Assembly (NCBI GenBank): GCA_016874775.1
Contig: VGTJ01000006.1
Coordinates: 1 to 64,000 of the forward strand
From: Deltaproteobacteria bacterium
GTDB taxonomy: Bacteria > Desulfobacterota > Binatia > Bin18
DNA: 64,000 nucleotides
Reading direction: 5' to 3'
In this document: positions 42,993 through 52,672 of the stretch, piece after piece
Position numbering within the stretch: position 1 is the first letter of the stretch
How the letters are laid out: the number at the start of each line of letters is the position of its first letter
Position numbers and translations under genes: made by a program
The notes under the pieces: generated by a model
Databases searched by the model: none
Told to the model about the DNA's origin: nothing
What the model saw: the letters and a program-made list of their open reading frames with translations, nothing else

Positions 42993-45526
42993 CACTGTAT
43001 GTCCACAAGCTGATGTGGCAGTTCGCTCTGACGAAAATAACTTTCCGTGATCGCATCAGACAGCGAACGCAGTAACTGTCCAAGGCGTGTCAGGAGTTGA
43101 TCCAACCCTTCGCGCTCTTCCTTCCCCTCAGGCACGGTTAAGAGGGGATCGACTTCTGCCAGACGTAGCAGGGTGAGGGTTTCGAGCACCAGTCGTTCTT
43201 CACGACTGCGTTGCGACAAAATAGTTTTCTGCGGCAGTGAGGTCACGTGCTCTTGCAAGCGCACAATTTGATACACCACCGAACGTGGCGCGCCTTCGTC
43301 TAACAACAGCAGATCGAGTACTGGCGCGACTTGCGGCGCCGCACGATAGCGCCGTCGATACGTCACTACGTTATCGGTCATGGTCAACAGCGTTTCCCAT
43401 AAGGTAGTCTCGGAATCCTCAACCGCAAAACAAACCGGACGCAGTAAGCCGAGACCAAACGTCGCTCGTTCTAGACGGCGACCCATATCGAGAAAGCGCC
43501 AGCCATAGCCGCGATTCATCCGTTCAGTGGTTAAGCCTGTCAGCGCAGCCAGTCCGAAGATCACTTGCTCTAACCCCGTCATCGCTCCGCTCACATATTG
43601 CGGTGGCTCAGCAAACACATGAGCGAGGTTGTTCACCACACGCCAGCAATCATCAGAAAGACGATCGCGCACGGAACGGGCCGCCAGAGTCAAATTTTGC
43701 AGCGTATATTGGATGCTCCCAGGTCGACGCCCGTTGTGAATAATATCGAGCAATTCCTCTTCCGGATCAGCCAGACGTTTGTCTGCACCCTCGCCGATGA
43801 AACCCGGATAGGTCGTGGTCACATGCGTCAACATGCGCAGCAAGATCGGTAAGAGCGCATCATCAGGAAACGTACTGGCTTCAACCACGCGCTGAAAAAT
43901 AGCGCGCAGGATCCGCGCGGTCCCTTCTGCGCGTTCTGCATAGCGACCTAACCAAAAGAGATTATCGGCAACCCGACCAGGCACCTCCCCGCGCGAGCGG
44001 CTGACATCAACGGTAGCCGATGTCGGTAACAAACTGATCTCACGCTCTGGCTCTGACGCCAGGATCCATGTGTCTTTGCTAATGCCACCTTGCTGATTCG
44101 AGACAATCCAGCTCCCCGCACTGGGAGCAACACGCGTCAGCCCCCCAGGCATGGCGACATACGCATCGTTGTAAGCAGTCAAGAAGGCACGCAGCACCAT
44201 TGCCCGTGGCGCTAATGCCTGCTCGGACAGGACTGGCGTGGTCGATAGCGCCACGCGCTCTTGGCCAACAAACAAATGTGGCTTGGCGTTGATCTGTTCA
44301 GCCAGGCGTTGGCGTTCTGCTGAGCTCACGTATTCACCAAAGACCGCCGCGGTAGTGGCATGCGGAAAAATCGGCTTAATCACCAGCCGCTGCAGATTTT
44401 CTAAAACGTATGTTCGCTCCTTTTCGCTCCCACACCACCAGGTCGCCACTGACGGTAAACGCAAGTCTTGCCCTAACAAATGACGTGACAGACTAGGCAG
44501 AAACGCCATCAGCGCAGGGTTCTCTAGCACACCGCTCCCCAAGGGGTTCACGATGGCCACATGCCCGAGGCGTGTGGCCTGCAGCAACCCCGGTACACCC
44601 AACAAGGAATCGGCACGGAGTTCTAGAGGATCACAGAAGGTGTCGTCGACACGACGTAAGATCACATCGACCGGCTGTAGTCCGTCAACCGTACTGAGCC
44701 ACACGCGACCATCACGAACCGTGAGGTCACCACCTTGCACCAACAGGAACCCGAGATAGTTCGCGAGATAGGCATGCTCAAAGTAGGCCTCGTTTCCTGG
44801 CCCAGGAGTTAACAAGACGATGCGCGGATTGTCTCGCCGTTGTGGAGCCAGCTCACCAAGCGTCGTGCGCAGCGCACGGAAAAAGAGTGCGAGTCGATGT
44901 ACGTGCGAGTCACGGTAGAGGCTCGGAATCACGCGCGACAAGACAATGCGGTTTTCCAGCGCATAGCCAGAACCAGAAGGCGCTTGCGTACGATCACCCA
45001 TGACCCAGATGCTGCCATCTGGTGCACGGCCAAGGTCGGCAGCGTACAACGGTAAATAAGAATTTCCTGCGGGTCGCACGCCACTGCACGGCAAGAGAAA
45101 GCCTGGATGAGCATAGACGATTTCTGGCGGCAATAAGCCACGCGCGATCAACGTGCGGGGACCATACAAGTCCGCCAGAATGAGGTTGAGCAATTCGGCA
45201 CGCTGGATCAGCCCCCGTTCGATCGTGCTCCATTCCTGACTCGTCACCAGCAGCGGGACAAGATCAAATTCCCACGGACGAGTCATGCCGCGCGGGTCGT
45301 CATAGACAGTGTACGTAACACCATTCTCTCGGAGCAGACGTTGAGCCTCAACCTGGCGACGGAGGAGTTCCTGGGTACCGAGCTTCTCCATGGACTGCAT
45401 CAGATAATCCCAGTGTGGGCGCACTTCACCGGTCATGGAGGACATCTCATCATAGGAACTCATCAATGGAGTGTACCTCGACAGGCCGGCAGCATGCCCG
45501 TTACTCTGCGACAGATCAGCACTCAT
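42992..45526 (-). CDS. Fused circularly permuted ATP-grasp and alpha-E protein
   Basis: The 844-residue protein joins a CP-ATP-grasp domain (residues about 50-490: TYTVYDDPRGMTRPWEFDLVP, SGSGYALENRIVLSRV, LLTPGPGNEAYFEHAYLA, LRRVDDTFCDPLELRADS) to an alpha-E domain (about 515-830: RVADNLFWLGRYAERAEGTAR, LLLLDEGAPRSVVYQI). These correspond to the separate genes at 35978-37414 and 34978-35970. It overlaps the DUF2126 gene by 11 bases and the transglutaminase gene by one to four bases, so the operon is tightly coupled. It is the second ligase of the region. Confidence 0.9.
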   Translation of the reverse strand: MSADLSQSNGHAAGLSRYTPLMSSYDEMSSMTGEVRPHWDYLMQSMEKLGTQELLRRQVEAQRLLRENGVTYTVYDDPRGMTRPWEFDLVPLLVTSQEWSTIERGLIQRAELLNLILADLYGPRTLIARGLLPPEIVYAHPGFLLPCSGVRPAGNSYLPLYAADLGRAPDGSIWVMGDRTQAPSGSGYALENRIVLSRVIPSLYRDSHVHRLALFFRALRTTLGELAPQRRDNPRIVLLTPGPGNEAYFEHAYLANYLGFLLVQGGDLTVRDGRVWLSTVDGLQPVDVILRRVDDTFCDPLELRADSLLGVPGLLQATRLGHVAIVNPLGSGVLENPALMAFLPSLSRHLLGQDLRLPSVATWWCGSEKERTYVLENLQRLVIKPIFPHATTAAVFGEYVSSAERQRLAEQINAKPHLFVGQERVALSTTPVLSEQALAPRAMVLRAFLTAYNDAYVAMPGGLTRVAPSAGSWIVSNQQGGISKDTWILASEPEREISLLPTSATVDVSRSRGEVPGRVADNLFWLGRYAERAEGTARILRAIFQRVVEASTFPDDALLPILLRMLTHVTTTYPGFIGEGADKRLADPEEELLDIIHNGRRPGSIQYTLQNLTLAARSVRDRLSDDCWRVVNNLAHVFAEPPQYVSGAMTGLEQVIFGLAALTGLTTERMNRGYGWRFLDMGRRLERATFGLGLLRPVCFAVEDSETTLWETLLTMTDNVVTYRRRYRAAPQVAPVLDLLLLDEGAPRSVVYQIVRLQEHVTSLPQKTILSQRSREERLVLETLTLLRLAEVDPLLTVPEGKEEREGLDQLLTRLGQLLRSLSDAITESYFRQSELPHQLVDIQ

Positions 45527-48089
45527 AGTGATACCGCAGATCGAGGGTATGCGGAAACTCGCCGTGCGGTTCCGCTGCTGGCGGCTGCATTGGCCCAGGT
45601 GTATGTCCGTGTGGCCAGAAACGGGCTAAGCGTCGTGCCTCGGCTTCGTTGGCATTGACGGGAAAGGTCACATAATTGCGACCACCAGGGTGTGCGACGT
45701 GGTAAGTACAACCACCAAGCGAATGTCCAATCCATGAGTCAACGATATCAAAGACCAGCGGACTATGCACTGGCAGGGTTGGATGCAAGCCAGACGGCAA
45801 TTGCCACGCTTTGTAGCGCACGCCAGCGACATATTCTCCATGCGTGCCAGTTGCTCGCAGTGGTATACGCCGTCCGTTACATGTCACAATATGTCGTGTA
45901 CCAGTCATGCCGGTCACTTTCACTTGCAGCCGCTCCAGTGACGAATCGACATAACGAGTTGTTCCACCAGCACCAGCCTCTTCGCCAAGCACGTGCCACG
46001 GTTCAACCGCCATGCGCAACTCTAGACGCATATCTTGTACTTGAATCTCGCCATAGTGAGGAAAGCGAAACTCAAAGAACGGCGCGAACCATTCGAGCGC
46101 AATAGGATAGCCAGCCTGTTGCATCTCGTTGACGACCGCGCGCAGATCTTGCCAGAGAAAATGCGGCAGCATGAAGCGATCCTGCAGAGCCGTCCCCCAA
46201 CGAACAAGTGGATGCTGATACGGTGTCTGCCAGAAACGTGTGACTATCGCACGCACCAGCAGCATCTGTACGACGCTCATCCGTACATGCGGTGGCATCT
46301 CAAACGCACGCATTTCCACCAGCCCTAAACGCCCGCTGGAGGTTTCTGGTGAATAGAGTTTATCAATACAGAACTCCGCGCGATGAGTGTTGCCGGTCAC
46401 GTCAACCAATAAATTGCGGAACAAGCGATCGACTAACCACGGTGCCAGCGCTTCGCCGCGTGGAGTTTGGCGAAAGGCGAGTTCGAGTTCGTACAGACTT
46501 TCATGACGGGCTTCGTCGACACGCGGTGCTTGACTGGTAGGCCCAATGAACAAACCGGAAAAGAAATACGAGAGACTGGGATGATGCTGCCAATAGGTCA
46601 GCAGACTTTGCAATAAATCTGGCCGTCGTAAAAACGGACTATCGGCCGGAGTCGCCCCACCTAACGTCATGTGATTGCCACCACCAGTGCCAGTGTGGCG
46701 TCCATCGATCATGAATTTCTCTGTACCTAGGCGCGACAAGCGTGCTTCTTCGTGCAGAACTGTCATGTGTTCAACGACTTCCGTCCACGTATGTGCGGAA
46801 TGAATATTGACCTCAATGACACCTGGGTCGGGAGTGACAGAAAAGTGCTTCAGTCGCCAATCTGCTGGCGGAGGATAGCTTTCAAGAAAGACCGGACAGT
46901 TTAGCTCTGCTGCGGTGGATTCAATCGACGAGGTCAGGTCAAGGTAATGCTCCAAGAAACGTAGCGGTGGGAGGAAGATATATAAGCGGCCATCACGCGG
47001 TTCGACACACAGGGCGGTGCGCACGGTTTGATTGACATCCTTCTCGGTGCGGGTCTCCAGTACTTGCTCGTGAATGCCGTCATGATGAACGAAATCAGCA
47101 CGTGAGAAGATGGCGTAGCGTCGTGCGACCTCACCGTGAATATCTTGTAAGGCAGTCCGCGGTGCAAAGGGGGAATGCTCAGGTTCAAGATCGCGTGTTG
47201 ATGGCTCCGCCCACGGTAAGGAATCCAATGGCAAGCGATAGCCCATGGGCGAATCACCAGGTAACAAGAAGAGATGCTCACGACGAAACGTCCACGCCTT
47301 ACTGTGCCAACTACCATCACGCGCTTCGCCCTGCCATTTGAGCGGCAAAACATATCCCACAACCTCACCTAACCCGCGGTGCAAAATCGTCGCGAGACGA
47401 CGACGTTCGGCAGCATCAGCCACGTCATATTGGAGAGGATCGATATTGTCCGGTAGCGTCCCCTCTTTCCACAGATAGTATGCGACATCTTCGTAGCCAG
47501 GCAGCGCGTACGCTGGCGGCACTCCAAGACGCTGGGCTAACGCACGGACAAACTGCTGGGCCTGTTTGACAGTAAACGTAGATTTCGTACTTTCCTCGGC
47601 CAGCAGCGTCGGATTACGCCACACCGGTTCACCATCCTCACGCCAGAAGCAGTATAACGCCCAGCGCGGTAGGGGTTCGCCCGGATACCATTTCCCTTGC
47701 CCATGGTGCAGCACACCGCCCGGCGCAAAGCGATCCTTCAGCCGCTGCAACAGTGCCGTAGCCAGTTGGCGTTTATGCGGACCAAGCGCTGCAGTGGTCC
47801 ATTCCGCGCCGTCCATATCGTCGATAGAAACGAAGGTCGGTTCGCCACCCATTGTGAGACGCACGTCACCCTCGGTGAGTTCATCATCTACAGCATGTCC
47901 AAGCGCGACAATATCCTGCCACTGCTGTTCCGTATACGGTTTGGTCACACGCGGAGCTTCGTGCAAACGCGTGAGCTGCATATCAAAGTGAAACTGCACT
48001 TCACACTCATCAGTTGCTCCAGTCACAGGTGCTGCACTAATTGGGTCCGGCGTACAGGCTAACGGAAGGTGACCTTCTCCGGCGAACAA
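45516..48089 (-). CDS. DUF2126 part of a transglutaminase-DUF2126 protein (separated by frameshift)
   Basis: The open frame encodes 857 residues from FAGEGHLPLACTPDPISAAP to the end. It contains typical DUF2126 stretches: GDVRLTMGGEPTFVSIDDMD, RFAPGGVLHHGQGKWYPGE, HTGTGGGNHMTLGGATPADS and DVTGNTHRAEFCIDKLYSPE. In relatives this is joined to an N-terminal transglutaminase domain in one chain of about 1100 residues. Here that domain is in another frame (48059-48832). The only start is TTG at 48089, in the middle of a conserved segment, so this is probably not a natural start. See 48108-48111 for the frameshift. Confidence 0.8.
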   Translation of the reverse strand: MFAGEGHLPLACTPDPISAAPVTGATDECEVQFHFDMQLTRLHEAPRVTKPYTEQQWQDIVALGHAVDDELTEGDVRLTMGGEPTFVSIDDMDGAEWTTAALGPHKRQLATALLQRLKDRFAPGGVLHHGQGKWYPGEPLPRWALYCFWREDGEPVWRNPTLLAEESTKSTFTVKQAQQFVRALAQRLGVPPAYALPGYEDVAYYLWKEGTLPDNIDPLQYDVADAAERRRLATILHRGLGEVVGYVLPLKWQGEARDGSWHSKAWTFRREHLFLLPGDSPMGYRLPLDSLPWAEPSTRDLEPEHSPFAPRTALQDIHGEVARRYAIFSRADFVHHDGIHEQVLETRTEKDVNQTVRTALCVEPRDGRLYIFLPPLRFLEHYLDLTSSIESTAAELNCPVFLESYPPPADWRLKHFSVTPDPGVIEVNIHSAHTWTEVVEHMTVLHEEARLSRLGTEKFMIDGRHTGTGGGNHMTLGGATPADSPFLRRPDLLQSLLTYWQHHPSLSYFFSGLFIGPTSQAPRVDEARHESLYELELAFRQTPRGEALAPWLVDRLFRNLLVDVTGNTHRAEFCIDKLYSPETSSGRLGLVEMRAFEMPPHVRMSVVQMLLVRAIVTRFWQTPYQHPLVRWGTALQDRFMLPHFLWQDLRAVVNEMQQAGYPIALEWFAPFFEFRFPHYGEIQVQDMRLELRMAVEPWHVLGEEAGAGGTTRYVDSSLERLQVKVTGMTGTRHIVTCNGRRIPLRATGTHGEYVAGVRYKAWQLPSGLHPTLPVHSPLVFDIVDSWIGHSLGGCTYHVAHPGGRNYVTFPVNANEAEARRLARFWPHGHTPGPMQPPAAEPHGEFPHTLDLRYHYEC

Positions 48090-48832
48090 TCCTGAGGTGG
48101 GATCGAGCCCCAGCCAGCACCAGGAACGAACACCTCAGCCCAGGCATGCAAATCGGTAAAGTCAGCAACTGCACCAGCAGGGCCATCGAGTGGCTTCATA
48201 TCCGGTTGCAATTGAATCAAATAGCCAGAGACAAAGCGGGCCGCGAACCCGAGGTGACGCAGGATCTGCACCAGCAGCCAGCCAGAATCGCGACACGACC
48301 CTTTGCGCAGTGACAACGTTTCCTCACAGGTTTGCACGCCTGGTTCCATGCGAATGATGTATTCGATCTCCTGTTGCAAACGATCATTGAGGGCAACCAA
48401 AAATCCTACTGTGGACTGCGGAGACCGATCGACGCTGACAATCCACTCCATCAGTCTTGGCCCGCGCTCTTTAATCTCCAAGTACGGCCCCAACTCTTTT
48501 TCCAGTTGCGGCTCGTACTGAAAAGGCACACGCTCGGCATACTGGGCAAGGAAAAAATCGAAGGGATTAATCACCGTCATCTCAGCCACCAGGTCAACCT
48601 CGATGGTGAATGCGCGCGTCTTCTCAGGAAAGACAAAATGGGCAAGAAAATTTCCGAACGGGTCTTGCTGCCAATTGATGAAGTGCTGGGCTGGAGTAAC
48701 CTGCAAAGAATAGGCAGTAACCGGCGTACGACAATGCGGCGCCGGGCGCAGACGAACCAGATGCGGGGAGAGCGCAACCAGTCGATCGTAACGGTACTGA
48801 GTCACGTGATGCAATGCGACGTGGATTGCCAT
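48059..48832 (-). CDS. Transglutaminase N-terminal part of the transglutaminase-DUF2126 protein
   Basis: It starts MAIHVALHHVTQYRYDRLVA with a GGAAGGAAA site. The domain has catalytic Cys in LRKGSCRDSGWLLVQIL and His in DLHAWAEVFVPGAGWG. After GAGWG the frame reads SIPPQDCSPEKVTFR and stops. One base shifted, the same DNA reads LDPTSGLFAGEGHLPLA, the conserved continuation. A missing base in the four-G run at 48108-48111 (minus strand TGGGGC) explains both fragments. With it restored the gene is one chain of about 1100 residues. Confidence 0.8.
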   Translation of the reverse strand: MAIHVALHHVTQYRYDRLVALSPHLVRLRPAPHCRTPVTAYSLQVTPAQHFINWQQDPFGNFLAHFVFPEKTRAFTIEVDLVAEMTVINPFDFFLAQYAERVPFQYEPQLEKELGPYLEIKERGPRLMEWIVSVDRSPQSTVGFLVALNDRLQQEIEYIIRMEPGVQTCEETLSLRKGSCRDSGWLLVQILRHLGFAARFVSGYLIQLQPDMKPLDGPAGAVADFTDLHAWAEVFVPGAGWGSIPPQDCSPEKVTFR

Positions 48833-48892
48833 AGTCGGTTTTCCTTCCCAGTAATCTTTACAGTACGGACACTATGAAGCGTGGCATACGTA

Positions 48893-48908
48893 CGCAAGAT
48901 ATGTTCCG
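48893..48908 (-). promoter_or_regulatory. Candidate sigma-54 promoter for the transglutaminase/ATP-grasp operon
   Basis: On the minus strand, CGGAACATATCTTGCG has GG-N10-GC spacing and a perfect TTGC, with a weaker -24 box. It lies about 60 bases before the ATG at 48832. Confidence 0.5.
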
Positions 48909-49331
48909 TGACCTCTCTCTATTCTTGCTGTCATCTTTTCCCCTTTTCGCTGTTGTCTCGTTCCGATCCCGTAAGGTCCTGCCTGTTGTTCGGGCACAGG
49001 TGTTGCTGTGACAGCAGGATGGTGGCAGTTTCAACAACCAACACGAGTCGATTACTTTTGGGGGTTCCTACACTGAGTTTCCTCTTTTCGTCATGCCCGC
49101 GCAGGCGGGCATCCAGGATCCTCAAGTAGAAGCCGGTAGTTATCTCCCCTGGATTCCCGCTTTCGCGGGAATGACGCTCCCTAGTCTCCTCTCGTCTTCA
49201 CCTAGAGAAGGTATCTCTGTTGTACTTTTCCATCGCAACAGATGGCACCCCATTTGCTCACCCTTCAGCCAGTGCATGGGACATAGCCATCTGCAAGAGC
49301 AAGACAGAGCGCTATCGAGGGAGGCTCACGC
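48909..49331. other. Intergenic region upstream of the lipase-like gene
   Basis: No gene seen. It contains the family C palindrome at 49089-49176 and ends with the GGGAGG site of the hydrolase. I see no clear promoter for the hydrolase. Confidence 0.5.
49089..49176. repeat. Family C palindromic repeat (copy 2)
   Basis: Arms CGTCATGCCCGCGCAGGCGG and CCCGCTTTCGCGGGAATGAC enclose a variable middle. It is homologous to 3897-3983 and to a repeat type widespread in proteobacterial genomes. Confidence 0.75.
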
Positions 49332-50051
49332 ATGAACGGTTCTTTAGCAACAGCGTATCCTGAGTATCTGTACCAAATTGCGCGGTTGTTGCGTGATCCT
49401 GCGTATCGTGGTGATAACGGACTTCCCAAAGGCAACGGACAAGCGGTGTTATTGATTCCAGGTTTTCTCGCTGGCGATTGGAGTCTCACTCGCATGGCTG
49501 GATGGCTTGGTCGCCTCGGCTATCGCACCTACTTCTCAGGCATCGACTGGAACGTCGATTGTCCCAATGCTACTGCCATGAAACTGCAATGGCGCTTAGA
49601 GCAGTTGACCAACGAAACCGAAGGGCCACTCGCCGTCATTGGTCATAGTCTCGGTGGGTTGCTGGCACGTTTCCTGGGGGTGAATTTCCCCACCGCCGTG
49701 TGTCAGGTTATTGCGCTTGGCTCTCCATTCAACATGAGCAATCCAGACCACGTGCATCCTGCGGTTCAGTCGGCTTTTCAACTGCTTGCCCCACTCCGTC
49801 AGCGTGGTAACAGCGAGTTCCGTTCGTGTGGCAGCACCAACTGTACCTGTCATTTTGCCACCACGGCTTTTGATACCCTTCCGACAGCAGTAGCGATGAC
49901 CTCAATCTATTCCACGGAAGATGAGGTCATCGCGTGGCAAGCCTCGGAAATCACCGACGGCAGCAATATCAGCGTCACTGGGGGTCATCTCAGCTTGATC
50001 GTCAATCGTGATGTATACCGAGCAGTGGCAGAAACGTTGGCAAAGCATTGA
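49332..50051 (+). CDS. Alpha/beta hydrolase (lipase/esterase-like)
   Basis: The 239-residue protein has VLLIPGFLAGDWSL (oxyanion region), the nucleophile elbow GHSLGG with Ser106, an acid near STEDEVI and a late His in TGGHLSLIVN. A cysteine-rich segment RSCGSTNCTCHF (about residues 164-175) could form a disulfide-bonded lid. It has no signal peptide. The start has a GGGAGG site. Substrate unknown; the region suits lipids or carboxyl esters. Confidence 0.75.
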   Translation: MNGSLATAYPEYLYQIARLLRDPAYRGDNGLPKGNGQAVLLIPGFLAGDWSLTRMAGWLGRLGYRTYFSGIDWNVDCPNATAMKLQWRLEQLTNETEGPLAVIGHSLGGLLARFLGVNFPTAVCQVIALGSPFNMSNPDHVHPAVQSAFQLLAPLRQRGNSEFRSCGSTNCTCHFATTAFDTLPTAVAMTSIYSTEDEVIAWQASEITDGSNISVTGGHLSLIVNRDVYRAVAETLAKH

Positions 50052-50113
50052 AACGATGAATGATGAATGATGAACGATGAACGGAAAGCCAGGGAAAAGA
50101 AAGGCAAAGATAC

Positions 50114-50347
50114 TCAACTGTCCGCTTTCTTCCGCCGCAGCGAGACAACCTTTCCTTTGGTCTTCGGCGGGGAGCTCGCTGAGGCAACCTCTTCTTGAAT
50201 AATCTGCTCAGCCGTCAGCCAATCATCAAAATCCTGTCCATGGCTTCTGCCACGCTGTTCGTACAACTCGTAGGCCTTGCGAGCAATCTGGTCGGTTAAC
50301 ACTTCGGTGTTCTGGGGTTGAGCTTCGACTGCTTTCGATTTACGCAT
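50114..50347 (-). CDS. DUF2934 small protein
   Basis: The 77-residue protein starts at MRKSKAVEAQPQNTEV (GGAGG five bases upstream; a longer frame would overlap ureC further). It contains the DUF2934 motif IARKAYELYEQRGRSHGQDFD followed by DWLTAEQII, and a basic tail. The function of this family is unknown. It lies 17 bases after ureC and may be co-transcribed. Confidence 0.75.
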   Translation of the reverse strand: MRKSKAVEAQPQNTEVLTDQIARKAYELYEQRGRSHGQDFDDWLTAEQIIQEEVASASSPPKTKGKVVSLRRKKADS

Positions 50348-50363
50348 TGTTGCCTCCATGCTG

Positions 50364-52082
50364 CTAAAAGAGGAAATAGCGTTGCGCGAGCGGCAAGACT
50401 GCGATTGGTTCGCAGGTGAGAATCTGTCCATCCGCTTTTACCGTATGCGTTTCCGGGTCGACCTCAATCTGCGGCAAAGCCTGATTATGCACGAGGTCCG
50501 CTTTACTGATCGTTCGGCAGCCTTCAACTGGCACAATCGTTTTTGCCAAGCCTAATCGCTGGCCAATACCACTTGTCGCTGCGGCTTGTGAAACAAAACT
50601 CAATGAGAGTGATGTTCGTGCACGGCCATAATGACCAAACATCGGTCGACCAAAGACCGGCTGTGGCGTCGGAATTGACGCGTTGGGATCACCCATCGCC
50701 GCCCAGGCAATAAACCCACCTTTGAGAATCAGGTCAGGTTTGACACCAAAGAACGCGGGACTCCACAAGACCAGATCCGCAAGTTTACCGATCTCGATCG
50801 ATCCAACATGCGCGGCAACACCATGAGTGAGAGCAGGGTTGATTGTGTATTTGGCGATGTAGCGTTTCACGCGGAAGTTGTCGTTCTCGCCGTGCTCTTC
50901 TGTGAGTCGTCCACGCTGGACGCGCATCTTGTGCGCGGTCTGCCAGGTACGCAGAATCACTTCGCCGACGCGACCCATCGCTTGTGAGTCCGATGACATC
51001 ATGCTGATGGCACCAAGATCGTGGAGAATATCCTCTGCCGCAATCGTCGAGGGTCGAATACGAGATTCGGCGAAGGCAACATCTTCAGGTACGCCTGGAT
51101 CGAGGTGATGACAGACCATGAGCATGTCGAGATGTTCGTCAATCGTATTGACCGTAAACGGGCGAGTTGGGTTGGTAGACGAGGGCAGCACATTCGGCAG
51201 TCCACACACTTTGATAATGTCCGGTGCATGACCACCGCCCGCACCCTCAGTGTGATAGGTGTGAATTGTTCGCCCTTTGATCGCAGCGATAGTAGCTTCG
51301 ACAAAACCAGCTTCGTTGATCGTGTCGGTGTGAATCGCAACTTGCACGTCATATTCGTCAGCTACCGAAAGCGCACAATCAATCGCTGCTGGCGTCGAGC
51401 CCCAGTCTTCATGCAGCTTGAGGCCAATCGCGCCTGCTTCAATTTGCTCACGCAACGCCTCTGGTCGCGAAGCATTGCCTTTGCCGAGAAACCCGAAGTT
51501 GAGCGGATACGCTTCCACCGCTTCTAACATGCGCGCCAGGTTCCATGGTCCCGGCGTACAAGTCGTGGCATTGGTGCCGGTTGCGGGGCCTGTACCACCA
51601 CCAATCATGGTGGTAATGCCCGACGCCAACGCTTCGGTAATCTGCTGCGGACAAATAAAGTGAATATGCGAGTCTACCCCACCAGCAGTGAGGATCTTGC
51701 CTTCGCCAGCGAGAATCTCGGTCCCTGGGCCTATGATCAACTCCGGCGTGACCCCATCCATCAGCAATGGATTCCCAGCTTTGCCAATGCCACAGATGCG
51801 TCCGTTCTTAATGCCAACATCGGCTTTGACAACGCCCCAATGATCAATAACGACGACGTTAGTAATGACGAGATCCGGCGTTCCCTGGGCAGAGGTATGA
51901 ACCGCTGATTGACCCATGCCATCGCGAATGACTTTACCGCCACCAAATTTGACTTCATCGCCATAAACCGTGAAATCTTTTTCGATCTGAATGAGCAAGT
52001 CAGTATCAGCGAGACGCAGACGATCACCGACAGTGGGGCCAAACATTTCGGCATATTGGCGACGAGGGATTTCGCGGCTCAT
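50364..52082 (-). CDS. ureC: Urease alpha subunit
   Basis: The 572-residue, full-length catalytic subunit hydrolyses urea to ammonia and carbamate in the cytoplasm. The nickel site and active-site residues are visible: [13 protein letters not shown], the carbamylated Lys in [38 protein letters not shown], flap Cys/His in MVCHHLDPG and Asp in [16 protein letters not shown] site precedes the ATG. Normally ureB lies directly upstream, but here a 282-base gap with a MITE-like element separates ureC from ureA. The accessory genes ureD, ureE, ureF and ureG are not in the window. Confidence 0.95.
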   Translation of the reverse strand: MSREIPRRQYAEMFGPTVGDRLRLADTDLLIQIEKDFTVYGDEVKFGGGKVIRDGMGQSAVHTSAQGTPDLVITNVVVIDHWGVVKADVGIKNGRICGIGKAGNPLLMDGVTPELIIGPGTEILAGEGKILTAGGVDSHIHFICPQQITEALASGITTMIGGGTGPATGTNATTCTPGPWNLARMLEAVEAYPLNFGFLGKGNASRPEALREQIEAGAIGLKLHEDWGSTPAAIDCALSVADEYDVQVAIHTDTINEAGFVEATIAAIKGRTIHTYHTEGAGGGHAPDIIKVCGLPNVLPSSTNPTRPFTVNTIDEHLDMLMVCHHLDPGVPEDVAFAESRIRPSTIAAEDILHDLGAISMMSSDSQAMGRVGEVILRTWQTAHKMRVQRGRLTEEHGENDNFRVKRYIAKYTINPALTHGVAAHVGSIEIGKLADLVLWSPAFFGVKPDLILKGGFIAWAAMGDPNASIPTPQPVFGRPMFGHYGRARTSLSLSFVSQAAATSGIGQRLGLAKTIVPVEGCRTISKADLVHNQALPQIEVDPETHTVKADGQILTCEPIAVLPLAQRYFLF

Positions 52083-52111
52083 ACATTCTCCTCATAGGTA
52101 ACACGCTTCAA

Positions 52112-52312
52112 AAATTCCCTCTCCCTCAGGGAGAGGGCTAGAGCCTGCCCGTACTTGATACGGGGGTGAGGGGATAAGGAATTGCGGATTGACGAATGCG
52201 AATTGCGGATTAAGGGAACAACGATCGAACCTGTCACTTTTCTTGTTCCGCAATCGACAATCGACAATTAAGACCCCCTCATCCTGACCTTCTCCCTGAG
52301 GGAGAAGGAACC
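52112..52312. repeat. MITE-like composite element (copy 2) between ureA and ureC
   Basis: It has the same order of parts as 40052-40236: TTCCCTCTCCCTCAGGGAGA, AATTGCGGATTGACGAATGC, a centre ending CTTGTTCCGC, CCGCAATCGACAAT, and CTTCTCCCTGAGGGAGAAGG. An extra CCCGTACTTGATACGGG hairpin interrupts the left part. No reading frame here resembles UreB. The whole 52083-52364 gap holds nothing else. Confidence 0.75.
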
Positions 52313-52364
52313 CTCTATCGCAGCTTCCACCTTTTCCCCTTTTCGCCCTTGACCCTCATTGTAG

Positions 52365-52667
52365 TTATCGTATCGGTTGATGCACGCTGACCAACTTCGT
52401 GCCATCAGGAAATGTCCCTTCGACCTGCACTAACTCGATCATATCAGCGACCCCTTCCATCACATCGGCTCGGGTCAGAATGGTCGCGCCGTAGGACATC
52501 AGTTCAGCCACCGACTTGCCGTCTCGTATGCCTTCGAGAATTTCAGCCGTGATCAGTGCCATGGCTTCGGGATAATTGAGCTTGAGTCCACGCGCACGAC
52601 GGTCACGGGCGACCATGGCTGCGACATAGATCATCAACTTTTCTTGTTCATGAGGTGTTAAATGCAT
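52365..52667 (-). CDS. ureA: Urease gamma subunit
   Basis: The 100-residue subunit opens [20 protein letters not shown] and carries the conserved [22 protein letters not shown] and [18 protein letters not shown]. The ATG at 52667 gives the usual UreA N-terminus; another ATG three codons upstream overlaps the urtE stop. It is coupled to the urea transporter operon and followed by the repeat-filled gap before ureC. Confidence 0.93.
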   Translation of the reverse strand: MHLTPHEQEKLMIYVAAMVARDRRARGLKLNYPEAMALITAEILEGIRDGKSVAELMSYGATILTRADVMEGVADMIELVQVEGTFPDGTKLVSVHQPIR

Positions 52668-52672
52668 AATCA

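Noticed and set aside
52083-52364. A hidden ureB between ureA and ureC
   Set aside because: All frames are interrupted and the DNA is a repeat element; the real ureB is at 60273-60644.
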